A stretch of 64,000 nucleotides of DNA from Bradyrhizobium diazoefficiens (GTDB taxonomy: Bacteria > Pseudomonadota > Alphaproteobacteria > Rhizobiales > Xanthobacteraceae): positions 1,860,001 to 1,924,000 of the forward strand of contig NZ_CP067041.1 of the NCBI RefSeq assembly GCF_016599855.1. The letters are read 5' to 3'. Shown piece by piece: positions 29,522 through 40,416 of the stretch (position 1 is its first letter; the number at the start of each line of letters is the position of its first letter). Made by a program: the position numbers and the translations under genes. The notes below the pieces were generated by a model. The model searched no databases, had not been told where the DNA came from, and saw only the letters and a list, made by a program, of their open reading frames with translations.

Positions 29522-30661
29522 TCAGACCGCCGCGGCGGCGTCGGGCGCGCGGCCTTGGTCCGGACGGCTCCCGATCGCTCCTGATATAAAGGGCGCGAGG
29601 GTAGCCTCGGATCTCTGCAACGGTATCGTCGTTCGCCCGGCGGCAATCGCCACCACCTCGTCCCAACGCGACAGAAAGGCCTCGACGCAGGCCGGGTCGA
29701 ATTGCCGTCCCTGGTTCTCGACTAGATAGCCACGCGCCAATTCCAGCGGCATCGGCTCTTTATATGGCCGTCGCGTTGTCAGGGCGTCGAAGACGTCGGC
29801 GACCGCGACCACGCGCGCGGCGACCGGGATCTCCTGCGCCCTAAGGCCGTTCGGATAGCCGCCGCCGTCCCAGCGCTCGTGATGACCTGCGGCAATTTGG
29901 GCACCCAGCTGGATCAGCTCGCAGCTGGAGTCCGCCAAAATCTTCTCGCCGATCCTCGCATGGGTGCGGATCACCGCCATCTCGTCGTCGGTCAGCTTGC
30001 CGGGCTTGAGCAGGATGTTGTCGGGAATGGCGACTTTGCCGACGTCGTGCAGAGGTGCGGCGAGATAGATGTCCCGGCAGAGCCGGGCGGGGAGGCCGAG
30101 CTGCTCGGCGATGAGCCGGCTGTAGCGGGCGACCCGCAATGCGTGCTCGCCGGTATCGTTGTCGCGGTATTCGACTGCGAGCGCGAGCCGCAGGATGATC
30201 TCTTCCTCGCGCTCGCCGAGCTTGCGTGTTGCGGCAGCGACCTCGCTGGCCAGATGCGCGGCGCGATCGTTCAGCTTGCGCACGGCTGCACCGAGCTGAA
30301 TTAAATTGCGCAGGCGCACCGTCATTTCGACGGTTTGCGGTGCCTTGGGCAGGAAATCGGTTGCACCAACCTGCAGCGCTTCCATCTTGACGTCATCCGT
30401 CTGTCGCGAGGTGATCATCGCGATCGGGATGTCGGCACAGCCGGGCAGGGTACGGAAGGTGCGGATGAAGCTGATGCCGTCCATGTGCGGCATCTCGTAG
30501 TCGACCAGCACGAGGTCGAACACGCGTTCCTGCGCGCAGGCCAGAGCTTCGACGGGATCAAGGAAGGTCGTGGCCTCGACCAGGCCTTCCGCTTCGATAT
30601 GACGTTTCAGGAAATTGAGGACGGAGCGGCTGTCATCAACCAGAAGCGCTTGGGTCAGCAT
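29522..30661 (-). CDS. HD-GYP response regulator (cyclic-di-GMP phosphodiesterase, RpfG-like)
   Basis: 379 residues from ATG 30661. Residues 1-125 are a receiver domain (ALLVDDSRSVLNFLK, phospho-acceptor in LVLVDYEMPHMDG, lysine in FLPKAPQ). After a coiled linker comes HD-GYP with HDVGKVAIPDNIL, HHERWDGGGYPNGL and VFDALTTRRPYKEP. It should break down cyclic-di-GMP when phosphorylated. It is divergent from the STAS-che operon across 286 bases, and may be driven by its CheA. Confidence 0.92.
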   Translation of the reverse strand: MLTQALLVDDSRSVLNFLKRHIEAEGLVEATTFLDPVEALACAQERVFDLVLVDYEMPHMDGISFIRTFRTLPGCADIPIAMITSRQTDDVKMEALQVGATDFLPKAPQTVEMTVRLRNLIQLGAAVRKLNDRAAHLASEVAAATRKLGEREEEIILRLALAVEYRDNDTGEHALRVARYSRLIAEQLGLPARLCRDIYLAAPLHDVGKVAIPDNILLKPGKLTDDEMAVIRTHARIGEKILADSSCELIQLGAQIAAGHHERWDGGGYPNGLRAQEIPVAARVVAVADVFDALTTRRPYKEPMPLELARGYLVENQGRQFDPACVEAFLSRWDEVVAIAAGRTTIPLQRSEATLAPFISGAIGSRPDQGRAPDAAAAV

Positions 30662-30947
30662 TGGCGGCCGCACTCGTTCGGATGGCGAAGCGTGACCTCT
30701 ATGAATAGCCCACGCGATTTAACGCGGAGCAAACATTTGTGCCGCGGCAAACTGCCTCAACATTGCGCGCAGCGCATGAGATTTGAGTTTGCTATGCACG
30801 TATGCATGCACACGCGAAGTTTTTCGGATTGTTACCCGTAGTTGTACGGGGGGCTCGATTAGGAGTTTGCATACTCTCCGTCCCGGATAGTCGTCGCGCG
30901 GGATTCGCGCCATGCGTGCACCGAATCCCTGGAAATTTGGGGGACGA

Positions 30948-31271
30948 ATGTCGTCTGATCTCACCGATCCGAAGTGGTCCCTACGGCTGCCTGCAGATTG
31001 CAGCATTGCTGCGATCCGCAGTGTCTATGACTTGATCCGCGAGGCGTTCGGCCGGCAGGACCGGCTCGAGATCGATTGCTCCAGCGTCGACAAGGCCGAC
31101 GTGACCTCGATCCAGCTTCTGCTGTCGACCGCGAAGACCGGCGAGGCCCAGGGCCGGCCAGTGGTGCTCACCGCATTCTCCCAGTCTCTGCGTAACACTC
31201 TTCGCCGCGCCGGCTTTGCCAGCGAGGCGATGATCGATCAGCATTTCCCGCAAAAGAAAGATGGCACCTAA
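30948..31271 (+). CDS. STAS-domain protein at the head of the che operon
   Basis: 107 residues resembling anti-sigma-antagonist STAS domains: LEIDCSSVDKADVTSIQLLL holds the usual phospho-site region, followed by GRPVVLTAFSQSLRNTLRRAGF. Such proteins sit in front of some che clusters as partner-switch components. A GGGGGACG ribosome site precedes ATG 30948. The stop shares one base with the cheY start (TAATG), indicating coupling. Confidence 0.82.
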   Translation: MSSDLTDPKWSLRLPADCSIAAIRSVYDLIREAFGRQDRLEIDCSSVDKADVTSIQLLLSTAKTGEAQGRPVVLTAFSQSLRNTLRRAGFASEAMIDQHFPQKKDGT

Positions 31272-31636
31272 TGGCCACGATTCTCACGGTCGACGACTCC
31301 CCTAGCATCCGGCAGATGATCAAGGTCGTGCTCGAGCCGGCCGGTCACAGCGTGATCGAGGCCGGTGACGGCGCACAGGGGCTTGCCAAGGCGCAAGCCG
31401 GCAAGCTCGACCTCGTGATCACCGACCTGAATATGCCTGTCATGAACGGGCTGGAGCTGATCCGGGCACTGCGCAAGCTGCCGAGCGCACTCGGCATGCC
31501 CATCGTGTTCCTGACCACCGAATCCAACGACACAGTGAAGCTGGAAGCCAAAAGCGCCGGCGCCACCGGCTGGATCACAAAGCCCTTTAAGCCCGAGCAG
31601 CTGCTCGCCGTCGTCGCAAAGCTGGTGCGCGCATGA
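31271..31636 (+). CDS. cheY: Chemotaxis response regulator CheY
   Basis: 121-residue stand-alone receiver. Acidic pair in LTVDDSPSIRQM, phospho-acceptor D52 in LVITDLNMPVMNG, switch threonine in IVFLTTES and lysine in WITKPF. It takes phosphate from CheA and binds the flagellar switch or a downstream enzyme. It overlaps cheA by four bases. Confidence 0.93.
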   Translation: MATILTVDDSPSIRQMIKVVLEPAGHSVIEAGDGAQGLAKAQAGKLDLVITDLNMPVMNGLELIRALRKLPSALGMPIVFLTTESNDTVKLEAKSAGATGWITKPFKPEQLLAVVAKLVRA

Positions 31637-33720
31637 ACGCGATGGACCCGACCGAGGTTTTCCGCCAGGAAGCCAGTGAGCTGTTCGAGGTCCTGGAAGG
31701 GGCCCTGCTCGACCTCGGCCAGCGTCCCGACGACCGCGAACTGGTCGATTCCGCGTTCCGCGCCCTGCATACGATCAAGGGCTCGGGCGCCATGTTCGGC
31801 TTCAACAAGGTCGCCTCCTTCACCCACGAATTCGAGACCGCCTTCGACCGCGTCCGCAAGGGCGAGATCAAGCCGACCCAGGAGCTGATTTCGGTCGCGC
31901 TCGCCGCCAAGGATTATATCCGCGCGCTGATCGAGGATCCGCAGTCGACCGACGACATTATCGGCGAAGCCATCCTCGACGACCTCAAGCGCTTCGTGTC
32001 GCCGGATCAGCCTGCCACTCCGGGCGCCGAGATCGCGGAAGCACGGCCTCTGGCGCCAGCCGAGAGCAAGCCGGCCGGCTGGCACCTTTACCTGGAATTT
32101 GAATCCCACATCCTGCGCAACGGCTCGAACCCGCTCGATCTGCTGGAAGATCTCTGCAAGCTCGGTCCCTGCTTCGTCGTGCCGATCACCGACGGAATCC
32201 CGTTCCTCGACGAGATGGAGCCGGAAGACTGCTATCTGAAATGGGACGTCAAGCTGCACGCGGCCTGCGACAAGGACGCGATCGACGACGTCTTCATGTT
32301 CGTCTCGGACGAGATGAAACTGACGGTCTCGCCGCTGGAGCATGTCGAAGCGCCAGCGCCGGCACCTCTGTTCCAGCTCCTCGACGAGGAGCCGGTGACT
32401 GTTGCTGAAATTACCGCACCGGTCATCGAGGTCGCTGCTGCGCCCGCCGACGCGCGGCCCGTCGCAAAGGCGGAGCCGAAGGCCGAAGTGAAGGTCGAGC
32501 CGAAGTCTGAATCCAAGGCCGAAGCCAAGCGCGACGATCGCGGCATCGCCACCGTCCGCGTCCAGGCCGAGCGCCTCGATGAGCTGATGGACCGCGTCGG
32601 CGAGCTCGTCATTGCTCAGGCCCGGCTGACCCAGCTCGCCGCCTCCGGTTCCGACCTCTCGATCAAGTTGATCGCCGAGGAGATCGAGCGTCTCGCTTCC
32701 TCCTTGCGCGACACCACGATGGGCGCGCGCATGGTGCCGATCGGCTCATTGTTCGGTCGCTTCCGCCGCCTTATCCACGACCTGTCGCGCGACCTGTCGA
32801 AGCCGGTCGAATTTGTCACCTCGGGCGAGGATACCGAGCTCGACAAGACCATGATCGAGTGCCTGGCCGATCCGCTGGTGCACCTGATCCGCAACGCCAT
32901 CGACCACGGCATCGAGGACACCGCGACTCGCACCGCCAATGGCAAGACAGAGCAGGGCCGCATCGAGCTCGCCGCAGTCCATTCCGGCGCGCAGGTGCTC
33001 GTCACCGTGAAGGACAATGGCAGCGGTCTCAACACCGCGCGCATTCGTGCGAAAGCGGAAGAGCAGGGGCTGATCGCCGCCGGTGCCGTGCTCTCCGACC
33101 ATGACGTCCACCAGTTCCTGTTCCATCCGGGCTTCTCCACCGCGCAGACCATCTCGGCGCTGTCCGGCCGTGGCGTCGGCATGGACGTGGTCAAGCGCAC
33201 CATCGAGAACATGCGCGGCTCGATCGACCTGACGACCAGGCCGGGCCAGGGCACCACTGTGACCCTGCGCCTGCCGCTGACGCTGGCGATCATCGAGGGC
33301 CTCCTGATCCGCGTCGGCGAGGGCCGCTACATCATTCCGCTCTCGGCGGTGGAGGAATGCATCGAGCTGACCGCAGAGGACGAACGTTCCCGCGGGCGCA
33401 ATTTCCTCAACGTGCGAGGCAAGCTCGTCCCGTTCTTGCGCTTGCGCGAGATCATGTCGTCGTCGGGTTCGCCCGACCGGCACCAGAAGACGATCATCAT
33501 CTCGACCGGCGAGACTCATGTCGGTCTTGTCGCCGACCAGATCATCGGCAACCATCAGACCGTCATCAAGTCGCTCTCGAAGCTCCATTCGGACGTCACG
33601 ATCTTCTCCGGCGCAACGATCCTCGGCGACGGCACGGCAGCGCTGATCCTCGATGTCGCGCAGCTCGTCACGCTGGCGCAGTCGAAGGTCGAGAAACAGC
33701 ATATCAACGAGGCGGCCTGA
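31633..33720 (+). CDS. cheA: Chemotaxis histidine kinase CheA
   Basis: 695 residues with the five-part CheA plan. The HPt domain has HTIKGSGAMFGF (phospho-His H46). A spacer and P2-like region, then a Glu/Lys-rich linker near 275-300, lead to the dimer domain and the HATPase with HLIRNAIDHGIED, VTVKDNGSGLN and GRGVGMDVVKRT. A CheW-like domain ends the chain (VGEGRYIIPLSAVEECIEL). It phosphorylates CheY and CheB under receptor control. Confidence 0.95.
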   Translation: MNAMDPTEVFRQEASELFEVLEGALLDLGQRPDDRELVDSAFRALHTIKGSGAMFGFNKVASFTHEFETAFDRVRKGEIKPTQELISVALAAKDYIRALIEDPQSTDDIIGEAILDDLKRFVSPDQPATPGAEIAEARPLAPAESKPAGWHLYLEFESHILRNGSNPLDLLEDLCKLGPCFVVPITDGIPFLDEMEPEDCYLKWDVKLHAACDKDAIDDVFMFVSDEMKLTVSPLEHVEAPAPAPLFQLLDEEPVTVAEITAPVIEVAAAPADARPVAKAEPKAEVKVEPKSESKAEAKRDDRGIATVRVQAERLDELMDRVGELVIAQARLTQLAASGSDLSIKLIAEEIERLASSLRDTTMGARMVPIGSLFGRFRRLIHDLSRDLSKPVEFVTSGEDTELDKTMIECLADPLVHLIRNAIDHGIEDTATRTANGKTEQGRIELAAVHSGAQVLVTVKDNGSGLNTARIRAKAEEQGLIAAGAVLSDHDVHQFLFHPGFSTAQTISALSGRGVGMDVVKRTIENMRGSIDLTTRPGQGTTVTLRLPLTLAIIEGLLIRVGEGRYIIPLSAVEECIELTAEDERSRGRNFLNVRGKLVPFLRLREIMSSSGSPDRHQKTIIISTGETHVGLVADQIIGNHQTVIKSLSKLHSDVTIFSGATILGDGTAALILDVAQLVTLAQSKVEKQHINEAA

Positions 33721-34181
33721 TGACCGAAGCTTCAGCAGCCGAACACCAGGCCGATGCGATGCAAGTCGTCATGATCGGTCTCGGTGAGGAAAAATTCGCG
33801 CTCGACGCTGGCCTCGTGCGCGAGATCATCGATCCCGTGCCCGTGACCAAGGTTGCGGGCGCGCGGGCCTTCGTTCCCAGTGTGATCAACGTGCGCGGCA
33901 ACGTCATCCCGCTGGCGGACCTGCGTATCCGTTTCGGCATGCCGCAGTTCGACCACTCCGCGGACACGCGCATCGTCGTCATCGAGATCGAGCTCGACAA
34001 CGAGCCCGTGCTTGTCGGTGTCACCGCCGATAAGGTCTACGAGGTCACGGAGATCTCGCAGACCGACGTGCAGCAGACGCCGCGTGTCGGCATGCACTGG
34101 AAGCCGGAGTTCATTCGCTTCATCGCTAAATGGCGTGAAGAGTTCGTCATCGTTCCGAACATGGAACGCATTCTGAATTGA
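33720..34181 (+). CDS. cheW: CheW coupling protein (first copy)
   Basis: 153 residues, CheW fold: MIGLGEEKFALDAGLVREII, VPSVINVRGNVIPLADLRIRFGM and VVIEIELDNEPVLVGVTADKV. It links receptors to CheA. Its ATG shares one base with the cheA stop. The first MCP follows 37 bases later. Confidence 0.93.
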   Translation: MTEASAAEHQADAMQVVMIGLGEEKFALDAGLVREIIDPVPVTKVAGARAFVPSVINVRGNVIPLADLRIRFGMPQFDHSADTRIVVIEIELDNEPVLVGVTADKVYEVTEISQTDVQQTPRVGMHWKPEFIRFIAKWREEFVIVPNMERILN

Positions 34182-34218
34182 AACGAGGTCTCGGGCGAGA
34201 TCGGGGTAGAGGCTGAAG

Positions 34219-35910
34219 ATGAGATTTACGGTCAAAGCAAAGCTTGCCAGTGCGTTTGGCCTGGTGATCGTGCTGTCCATGGTCGCCGGTGGCGTCGCCT
34301 ATATGAAGCTCGGCGACATGATGACGACCGCCGACAGCATGGTCCTGCGCGCCAAGCGCATGGAAAAGGCCATGGAGGTCGAGAAGAGCATTCTCATCCA
34401 GCTTCGTGCGGAAAAGAACGCGATTATCGGCAACGACAGCGAGGTCGACCAGGCCGCTGCGGACGCCGCCAAGCGCCGCGAGTCCGCTTTGAAGACCAAG
34501 GACGAGGTCTACGCGTTGGCGAGCGAGGCCGGCAGGAAGCTGCTCGATGGATTCGCCGCCGCCTACGCCAAGATGAATGCCTATCAGGAGGAGACGATCC
34601 GGATCGCGAAGACCGACAAGACAACGGCGACCGATCGCTCCACGAATGAGGGCCGCAAGATCGTGAACGAAGCGCTCGAGTCCATGGGCGCCTATGTCGA
34701 CAACACCAAGAAGGAGCTGGCCGAGCAGGCCGTCCAGTCGAAGGACGAGGGGCATCAGGCGCAGTTCATGCTGATGACACTGCTCGGCGTCTCCCTGATC
34801 GTCGCGATCGCCGCGGCGCTGTGGATTTCGATCTCGATCAGCCGTTCGCTCGGCCGCGCGGTCAGCCTTGCGGGTGCGGTGGCCGCCGGAGATCTCAACC
34901 AGACCATTCCTTCCGCCAGCAATGACGAGATCGGCGATCTCGTCAAGTCGCTGAACGTGATGGTCGCAAAGCTTCGACAGATCGTCGAGGAAGCACTGAC
35001 CGCTGCTCAGAACGTATCGGCCGGCAGCCAGGAGCTGTCTGCCAGCGCCGAGCAGCTCTCGCAGGGTGCGACCGAGCAGGCCTCGTCGGCGGAGGAAGCC
35101 TCGTCCTCGATGGAGGAGATGGCTTCGAACGTGAAGCAGAACGCCGACAACGCCAACCAGACCGAGAAGATCGCTGCACAGTCGGCCAAGGATGCGCAAG
35201 CCAGCGGCGTCGCTGTCGGCCGCGCGGTCCAGGCGATGCAGACCATCGCCGAGAAGATCACCATCGTGCAGGAAATCGCGCGTCAGACCGACCTGCTTGC
35301 TCTAAATGCCGCGGTCGAAGCCGCCCGCGCAGGCGAGCACGGCAAGGGCTTTGCGGTGGTCGCCTCCGAAGTGCGCAAGCTGGCCGAGCGCAGCCAGGCG
35401 GCCGCGACCGACATCGGCACGCTGTCGAGCGAGACTGTGAAGGTTGCCCAGGAAGCGGGCGACATGCTGTCGAAGCTCGTGCCCGATATCAAGAAGACCG
35501 CCGAATTGGTGCAGGAGATCACCGCAGCCTGCCGCGAGCAGGACGTCGGCTCCTCGCAGATCAACCAGGCGATCCAGCAGCTCGACAAGGTCGGCCAGCA
35601 GAACGCCAGTGCCTCCGAGCAGGTCTCCTCCACCTCGGAAGAGCTCGCCTCGCAGGCCGAGCAGCTCCAGTCGACCATCTCGTTCTTCCGGATCGAGCAG
35701 ACTACGCGCAAGGAAAAGGCCGCGTCGATCGACCGCGCCGTCAACCAGCTTCGGACGAAGGCAGCGCACATGGCGGCGGTCGATCGCGGCACGAAGAAGC
35801 CTGCACCGACGCGTCAGCCGGCGCGAGCGCTGAAGGCGGCCGGCGGCGGCGGCTTCGCTTTCGACATGGATGATCGCGAAGACGACCGCGACGCCGAGTT
35901 TCAACGCTGA
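34219..35910 (+). CDS. Methyl-accepting chemotaxis protein (first copy, single HAMP)
   Basis: 563 residues. A membrane helix at 10-30, a periplasmic four-helix-bundle type sensor to about 185, a second helix ([20 protein letters not shown]), one HAMP, and a long MA signalling hairpin with tip [20 protein letters not shown] and [20 protein letters not shown]. The tail ends DDRDAEFQR with no NWETF-type CheR tether. Ligand unknown. From about residue 255 it is nearly the same as the second MCP. Confidence 0.93.
   Translation: MRFTVKAKLASAFGLVIVLSMVAGGVAYMKLGDMMTTADSMVLRAKRMEKAMEVEKSILIQLRAEKNAIIGNDSEVDQAAADAAKRRESALKTKDEVYALASEAGRKLLDGFAAAYAKMNAYQEETIRIAKTDKTTATDRSTNEGRKIVNEALESMGAYVDNTKKELAEQAVQSKDEGHQAQFMLMTLLGVSLIVAIAAALWISISISRSLGRAVSLAGAVAAGDLNQTIPSASNDEIGDLVKSLNVMVAKLRQIVEEALTAAQNVSAGSQELSASAEQLSQGATEQASSAEEASSSMEEMASNVKQNADNANQTEKIAAQSAKDAQASGVAVGRAVQAMQTIAEKITIVQEIARQTDLLALNAAVEAARAGEHGKGFAVVASEVRKLAERSQAAATDIGTLSSETVKVAQEAGDMLSKLVPDIKKTAELVQEITAACREQDVGSSQINQAIQQLDKVGQQNASASEQVSSTSEELASQAEQLQSTISFFRIEQTTRKEKAASIDRAVNQLRTKAAHMAAVDRGTKKPAPTRQPARALKAAGGGGFAFDMDDREDDRDAEFQR
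34990..35700 (+). repeat. Direct repeat copy A, MCP signalling domain
   Basis: This part of the first MCP gene is highly similar at DNA level to 37387-38097 of the second, including long identical runs. The two copies lie 2.4 kb apart in the same direction, so recombination could delete the cheW gene between them. Confidence 0.75.
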
Positions 35911-35945
35911 CCACCCATTGAAAACCTTCTGACCCGGACTTCACC

Positions 35946-36434
35946 ATGGCCGCAACCTCGCAATATCTGACGCTCGGGCTCTCCGGCGAGACGTTCGGCA
36001 TCAGCATCCGCAATGTCCGCGAGATTCTCGACATGCGGCCGATCTCGCGCCTGCCACATGCGCCGAACTTCCTGCTCGGCATGATCGACGTGCGCGGCGC
36101 TGGCTATCCGATCGTCGACCTTCGGATCAAGCTGGGGCTGCCGAGCGTGGCAGCTACCGAAGCCACCCGCATCATCATCCTCGACGTGCCGATGAAGGGT
36201 CGACTGGTCGGCGTCGGTTTTGTCGCCGACTGCGTCTTCGAGGTCACCGATATCGACGAGCAGGCGATCGAGCCCGTGCCCGAAGTGGGCGGCAAATGGC
36301 AGTCCGACTATGCCGCGGGCATCGGCCGCAAGGGCGAGAAGTTCGTCGTCATCTTCGATCTCGCCAAGTTGATGGCCCACGATGAGATCCCGGAAGGACG
36401 CGCGTCGCCGAGTGATGCGCCCCGGGCCGCCTGA
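35946..36434 (+). CDS. cheW: CheW coupling protein (second copy)
   Basis: 162 residues: YLTLGLSGETFGISIRNVRE, LPHAPNFLLGMIDVRGAGYP and VGVGFVADCVFEVTDIDEQ are classic CheW. It is clearly different from the first CheW, so the two may serve different receptors or arrays. It sits between the two MCP genes, 35 bases after the first. Confidence 0.93.
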   Translation: MAATSQYLTLGLSGETFGISIRNVREILDMRPISRLPHAPNFLLGMIDVRGAGYPIVDLRIKLGLPSVAATEATRIIILDVPMKGRLVGVGFVADCVFEVTDIDEQAIEPVPEVGGKWQSDYAAGIGRKGEKFVVIFDLAKLMAHDEIPEGRASPSDAPRAA

Positions 36435-36495
36435 GTTTGCAAGAGTGATGCGTAGTCAAGCGTAAGCCCCCCCATTCGAACCAAATGAGATTGAT

Positions 36496-38298
36496 ATGAG
36501 ATTCACAGTCAAAGCAAAGCTTGCGAGCGCCTTCGGCGTTGTCATCCTGCTTTCCACGATCGCCGGCGGCGTCGCCTATCTCAAGTTGAACGACATGGTA
36601 GAAACCGCGGAACACCTCTCCGCACGGGCCGGCCGATTGGCGAAGGTGGCGGAGCTTCAGGAAAGTGTTCTGCTTCAGGTCCGCGCCGAGAAGAACGCCA
36701 TTCTCGCCTCCGAGGCCGAACAAGACAAGTTCATCAGCCAGATCGCTCAATTGCGGGAGCGGGCGATGAGGATCAAGGATGAGGCCTACAAGGGCGCGAG
36801 CGAGAACGGCAAGAAGATGATCGATGCGTTCGCGGCCGCTTACTCCAATTGGAGCGTGGTGCAGGATCAAACGCTCAAGCTCGCGAAGCAGGACAAGGCC
36901 AAAGCCGCCGAGCGCTCGATGACCGAAGGCGTGACGGCCTCGACGCCGGCAATCGAAGCGGCAAGCGCATACATCAACCTTGTCAAGAAACAGGTAGCCG
37001 AAGAGAGCGAGGCCGCCAGGATCGAGGGGAGTCGCGCGGTGATCTTGCTGATGAGCCTTGTGCTGGCATCCTTGCTGATTGCAGTCGCTGCCGCCGCCTG
37101 GATTGCGCTGAACATCAGCCGCGCGCTGTCGCGCGCAGTTGACCTCGCCGATGCCGTCGCCATTGGCGACCTCAGCAGGAAGATCGATGTCGTAAGCAAC
37201 GATGAGCTCGGCGATCTCATCAAGTCGTTGAATGCGATGACCGTGAATCTGAATGCCACCGCGGCGGTGGCCAACGAGATCGCGCAAGGCAATCTGCTAG
37301 TCGAAGCCAAGCCGCTCTCGGACAAGGACACGCTGGGCCTCGCGCTCGAGAGCATGGTCGAAAAACTCCGGCAGATCGTCTCGGAGGCCCTGACCGCGGC
37401 GCAGAACGTCTCAGCTGGCAGCCAGGAGCTCTCCGCCAGCGCCGAGCAACTGTCGCAGGGTGCGACCGAGCAGGCGTCCTCCGCTGAGGAAGCTTCATCC
37501 TCGATGGAGGAGATGGCTTCGAACGTGAAGCAGAACGCCGACAACGCCAACCAGACCGAGAAGATCGCCGCGCAGTCCGCCAAGGATGCGGAAGCCAGCG
37601 GTGCCGCCGTCGGGCGCGCCGTCAATGCGATGCAGACCATCGCCGAGAAGATCACCATCGTGCAGGAGATCGCACGTCAGACCGATCTGCTCGCGCTCAA
37701 CGCGGCGGTCGAGGCCGCGCGCGCCGGCGAGCACGGCAAGGGCTTTGCGGTGGTTGCTTCCGAGGTCCGCAAGCTTGCCGAGCGCAGTCAGGCTGCGGCG
37801 GCCGAAATCGGCACGCTCTCGGCCGAGACAGTCAAGGTGGCGCAGGAGGCGGGCAGCATGCTTTCGAAGCTCGTTCCTGATATCAAGAAAACTGCCGAGC
37901 TGGTCGAGGAGATCACCGCAGCCTGCCGGGAGCAGGACGTCGGCTCGGCCCAGATCAACCAGGCGATCCAGCAGCTCGACAAGGTCGGCCAGCAGAACGC
38001 CAGCGCCTCCGAGCAGGTATCCTCGACCTCGGAGGAGCTGGCCTCGCAGGCCGAGCAGCTCCAGTCGACGATCGCCTATTTCCGTATCGAACAAGGCACG
38101 AAGGACCAAGCCCCAGTTCCGATCGATCGGGCGGTCAATCAGCTGCGCGCCAAGGCCGCTCATATGGCGGCCGCTGAGCGTCCGGCCAAGAAGCCGCAAG
38201 CCAAGCCGGCGCGTGCCGTGAAGGCTGCCGGTGGCGGCGGCTTCGCTTTCGACATGAATGACGGCGCGGACGATCGGGACGCCGAGTTCCAGCGCTAG
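36496..38298 (+). CDS. Methyl-accepting chemotaxis protein (second copy, tandem HAMP)
   Basis: 600 residues. Same start ([14 protein letters not shown]) and tail (DDRDAEFQR) as the first MCP. The sensor domain has diverged, but the signalling hairpin is almost identical. The length difference of 37 residues falls after HAMP1: here [20 protein letters not shown] and [14 protein letters not shown] make a second HAMP-like unit missing in the first copy. That should change signal phase or gain. Transcription may end at the hairpin just downstream. Confidence 0.93.
   Translation: MRFTVKAKLASAFGVVILLSTIAGGVAYLKLNDMVETAEHLSARAGRLAKVAELQESVLLQVRAEKNAILASEAEQDKFISQIAQLRERAMRIKDEAYKGASENGKKMIDAFAAAYSNWSVVQDQTLKLAKQDKAKAAERSMTEGVTASTPAIEAASAYINLVKKQVAEESEAARIEGSRAVILLMSLVLASLLIAVAAAAWIALNISRALSRAVDLADAVAIGDLSRKIDVVSNDELGDLIKSLNAMTVNLNATAAVANEIAQGNLLVEAKPLSDKDTLGLALESMVEKLRQIVSEALTAAQNVSAGSQELSASAEQLSQGATEQASSAEEASSSMEEMASNVKQNADNANQTEKIAAQSAKDAEASGAAVGRAVNAMQTIAEKITIVQEIARQTDLLALNAAVEAARAGEHGKGFAVVASEVRKLAERSQAAAAEIGTLSAETVKVAQEAGSMLSKLVPDIKKTAELVEEITAACREQDVGSAQINQAIQQLDKVGQQNASASEQVSSTSEELASQAEQLQSTIAYFRIEQGTKDQAPVPIDRAVNQLRAKAAHMAAAERPAKKPQAKPARAVKAAGGGGFAFDMNDGADDRDAEFQR
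37387..38097 (+). repeat. Direct repeat copy B, MCP signalling domain
   Basis: This is the partner of the copy at 34990-35700. Near-identity at nucleotide level suggests recent duplication or gene conversion, in contrast to the diverged sensor halves. Confidence 0.75.
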
Positions 38299-38307
38299 GA
38301 TTGCGGC

Positions 38308-38336
38308 ATCGGCCCGCCCTCCATGGGCGGGCCGAT
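38308..38336 (+). terminator. Strong hairpin after the second MCP
   Basis: ATCGGCCCGCCC and GGGCGGGCCGAT form a perfect 12-base stem with a five-base loop. There is no T-run, but the stem is strong enough to attenuate transcription before cheR. Confidence 0.6.
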
Positions 38337-38432
38337 CAATGTTCGATGGTCATGTAATGGTGCAGGATTCAAGATGGCTCGTATAGCCCGATTTGCAATG
38401 CCGGCGGCCGTCCCGGGTCGGGGCGGGCAGCC

Positions 38433-39302
38433 ATGATTCCTGCCGTGCAGGATAGGGCGGTGCAGGATACGGCCGTGCATCTGTCGGACCGTCATTTCCG
38501 GACCATTGCCGAACTGATCGAGGGGCAGGTCGGCATCAAGCTGCCGCAGGGCAAGCGGCTTATGCTGGAGGGGCGTCTGCACAAGCGCGTGCGCGCACTG
38601 AATTTCTCGGATCTGAACGAATACGTCGACAATCTATTCGAGGCGGATCATTTCGATGTCGAGCTCACCCATCTGATCGATGTGGTGACGACCAACAAGA
38701 CCGACTTCTTCCGCGAGCCTCAGCATTTCACCTTCATGCGGGAGATCGCCATCCCTGCGCTGCTCAAGCAGCACGGACGCAAGAACGCCAACCTGAAAGT
38801 CTGGAGCTCGGCGAGCTCCACCGGCATGGAAGCCTACACCACGGCGATGGTGCTGGACGACATGACGCGGAGCGGATCGCGGTTTCAGTACCGCATCCTC
38901 GGAACCGACATCTCCACCGCGGTGCTGCGCCTCGCCAGGACCGCGATCTACACCCGTGACGTACTGGCGCCGGTGCCGGAGCCTTTCGTGAAGCGATATT
39001 TCCTGTCCTCGCGCGACAGGTCGCGCGGCGAAGTGCGGGTGGTGCCGGAATTAAGGCGCATGACGCATTTCATGCGGATGAACCTGATGGATTCGTCCTA
39101 TCCAGTCGACCGGGACGTCGACATGATCTTCTGCCGCAATGTGCTGATCTATTTCGACAAGTCAACGCAGCGAAAGGTCGTCGAGCAGCTTTGCAGTCAT
39201 CTACGGCCGGGAGGGTATTTGCTGGTGGGGCATTCCGAATCGATGATCCACAGTTCCGTTCCTGGCCTGAAGCAAGTTCAGCCGACCATTTTCCAGGTCT
39301 GA
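38433..39302 (+). CDS. cheR: Chemotaxis protein methyltransferase CheR
   Basis: 289 residues. An N-terminal helical domain ([18 protein letters not shown]) and a SAM-binding domain with [31 protein letters not shown] (the common form is STGEEPY), ILGTDIST and [14 protein letters not shown]. It methylates glutamates on MCPs. It begins 96 bases past the terminator-like stem; cheB follows with 17 bases between. Confidence 0.93.
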   Translation: MIPAVQDRAVQDTAVHLSDRHFRTIAELIEGQVGIKLPQGKRLMLEGRLHKRVRALNFSDLNEYVDNLFEADHFDVELTHLIDVVTTNKTDFFREPQHFTFMREIAIPALLKQHGRKNANLKVWSSASSTGMEAYTTAMVLDDMTRSGSRFQYRILGTDISTAVLRLARTAIYTRDVLAPVPEPFVKRYFLSSRDRSRGEVRVVPELRRMTHFMRMNLMDSSYPVDRDVDMIFCRNVLIYFDKSTQRKVVEQLCSHLRPGGYLLVGHSESMIHSSVPGLKQVQPTIFQV

Positions 39303-39319
39303 TCGGGAGCACGCTCAAT

Positions 39320-40411
39320 ATGCCGAGGCAGAAAGTTCGCGTGCTGATCGTGGACGATTCGGCGTCGGTGCGCCAAATCCTTCAGACGATCCTCAACGAC
39401 GATCCCGACATCGAAGTGATGGGGACGGCCTCCGATCCTTTCGCGGCGGCCCGCCGCCTTCAAGACGAAATCCCTGACGTCATGATCCTCGACCTCGAGA
39501 TGCCACGCATGGATGGTATGACGTTCCTGCGCAAGATCATGGCGCAGCGGCCGATCCCGGTGATCATCTGCTCCTCGCTCACCGAGGAGGGCTCGAACGT
39601 GATGTTCGAGGCGTTCGAGGCCGGGGCCGTCGATATTGTGCCCAAGCCGAAGATCGATACGCGGCAGGCGCTGCTCGAGTGCTCGACCCGGCTGTGCGAG
39701 TCCGTGAAGTCGGCCGCGCGCGCGCGCGTGCGGCCACGCTCGGAACGGCGTGTGATCGAGAAGAAGCTGACGGCCGATGCCATCATCCCGCCGCCGGTGC
39801 AGGGCAAGTCCCGACCCACGACCGAGCGCATCGTGTGCATTGGTGCATCGACGGGCGGGACGGAAGCGCTCAACGACGTCCTGGAGATGCTGCCGGCGCA
39901 CTGTCCTCCTATTCTGGTCGTCCAGCACATGCCGCCGGGCTTTACCGCCGCCTTCGCCAGACGTCTCGACGGCGTTTGCCAGATCCGCGTCAAGGAGGCC
40001 GAGGACGGCGAGCCGGTGCTGCCGGGCTGGGCCTATATCGCGCCGGGCGCGCGCCACATGCTGCTCCAGCGTATCGGCCTGCGCTACCAGGTCGCGATCA
40101 AGGACGGTCCGCCGGTGTCGCGGCATCGGCCCTCTGTCGACGTGCTGTTCCGCTCGGCGGCCCAGCATGCCGGCGCCAACGCGCTCGGTGTCATCATGAC
40201 CGGCATGGGCGACGATGGTGCGCGCGGCATGCTCGAGATGCGTAAGCTCGGCGCCTCGACGCGGGCGCAGGACGAAGAAAGTTGCGTGGTGTTCGGTATG
40301 CCCAAGGAAGCGATCGCCCATGGTGGGGTCGAGAAGGTGGTTTCGCTGAACCTCATTCCGCGCGAGATCATGCATTGGTATCAGGCCGGGCATGCGGCGG
40401 CGGCGGGTTGA
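39320..40411 (+). CDS. cheB: Chemotaxis response regulator methylesterase CheB
   Basis: 363 residues from ATG 39320. A receiver ([26 protein letters not shown]) is joined by a linker to a methylesterase with catalytic Ser in [12 protein letters not shown], His in [10 protein letters not shown] and Asp in [12 protein letters not shown]. It removes methyl groups from MCPs when phosphorylated. The upstream in-frame ATG at 39191 lies inside cheR and is not favoured. Confidence 0.94.
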   Translation: MPRQKVRVLIVDDSASVRQILQTILNDDPDIEVMGTASDPFAAARRLQDEIPDVMILDLEMPRMDGMTFLRKIMAQRPIPVIICSSLTEEGSNVMFEAFEAGAVDIVPKPKIDTRQALLECSTRLCESVKSAARARVRPRSERRVIEKKLTADAIIPPPVQGKSRPTTERIVCIGASTGGTEALNDVLEMLPAHCPPILVVQHMPPGFTAAFARRLDGVCQIRVKEAEDGEPVLPGWAYIAPGARHMLLQRIGLRYQVAIKDGPPVSRHRPSVDVLFRSAAQHAGANALGVIMTGMGDDGARGMLEMRKLGASTRAQDEESCVVFGMPKEAIAHGGVEKVVSLNLIPREIMHWYQAGHAAAAG

Positions 40412-40416
40412 TCGCG

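Noticed and set aside
27831..29666. 611-codon minus-strand frame joining FecR-like and CHASE2 segments
   Set aside because: It arises only because one frameshift removes the FecR-like stop. The joint is Arg-rich noise and the CHASE2 part has its own start at 28652.
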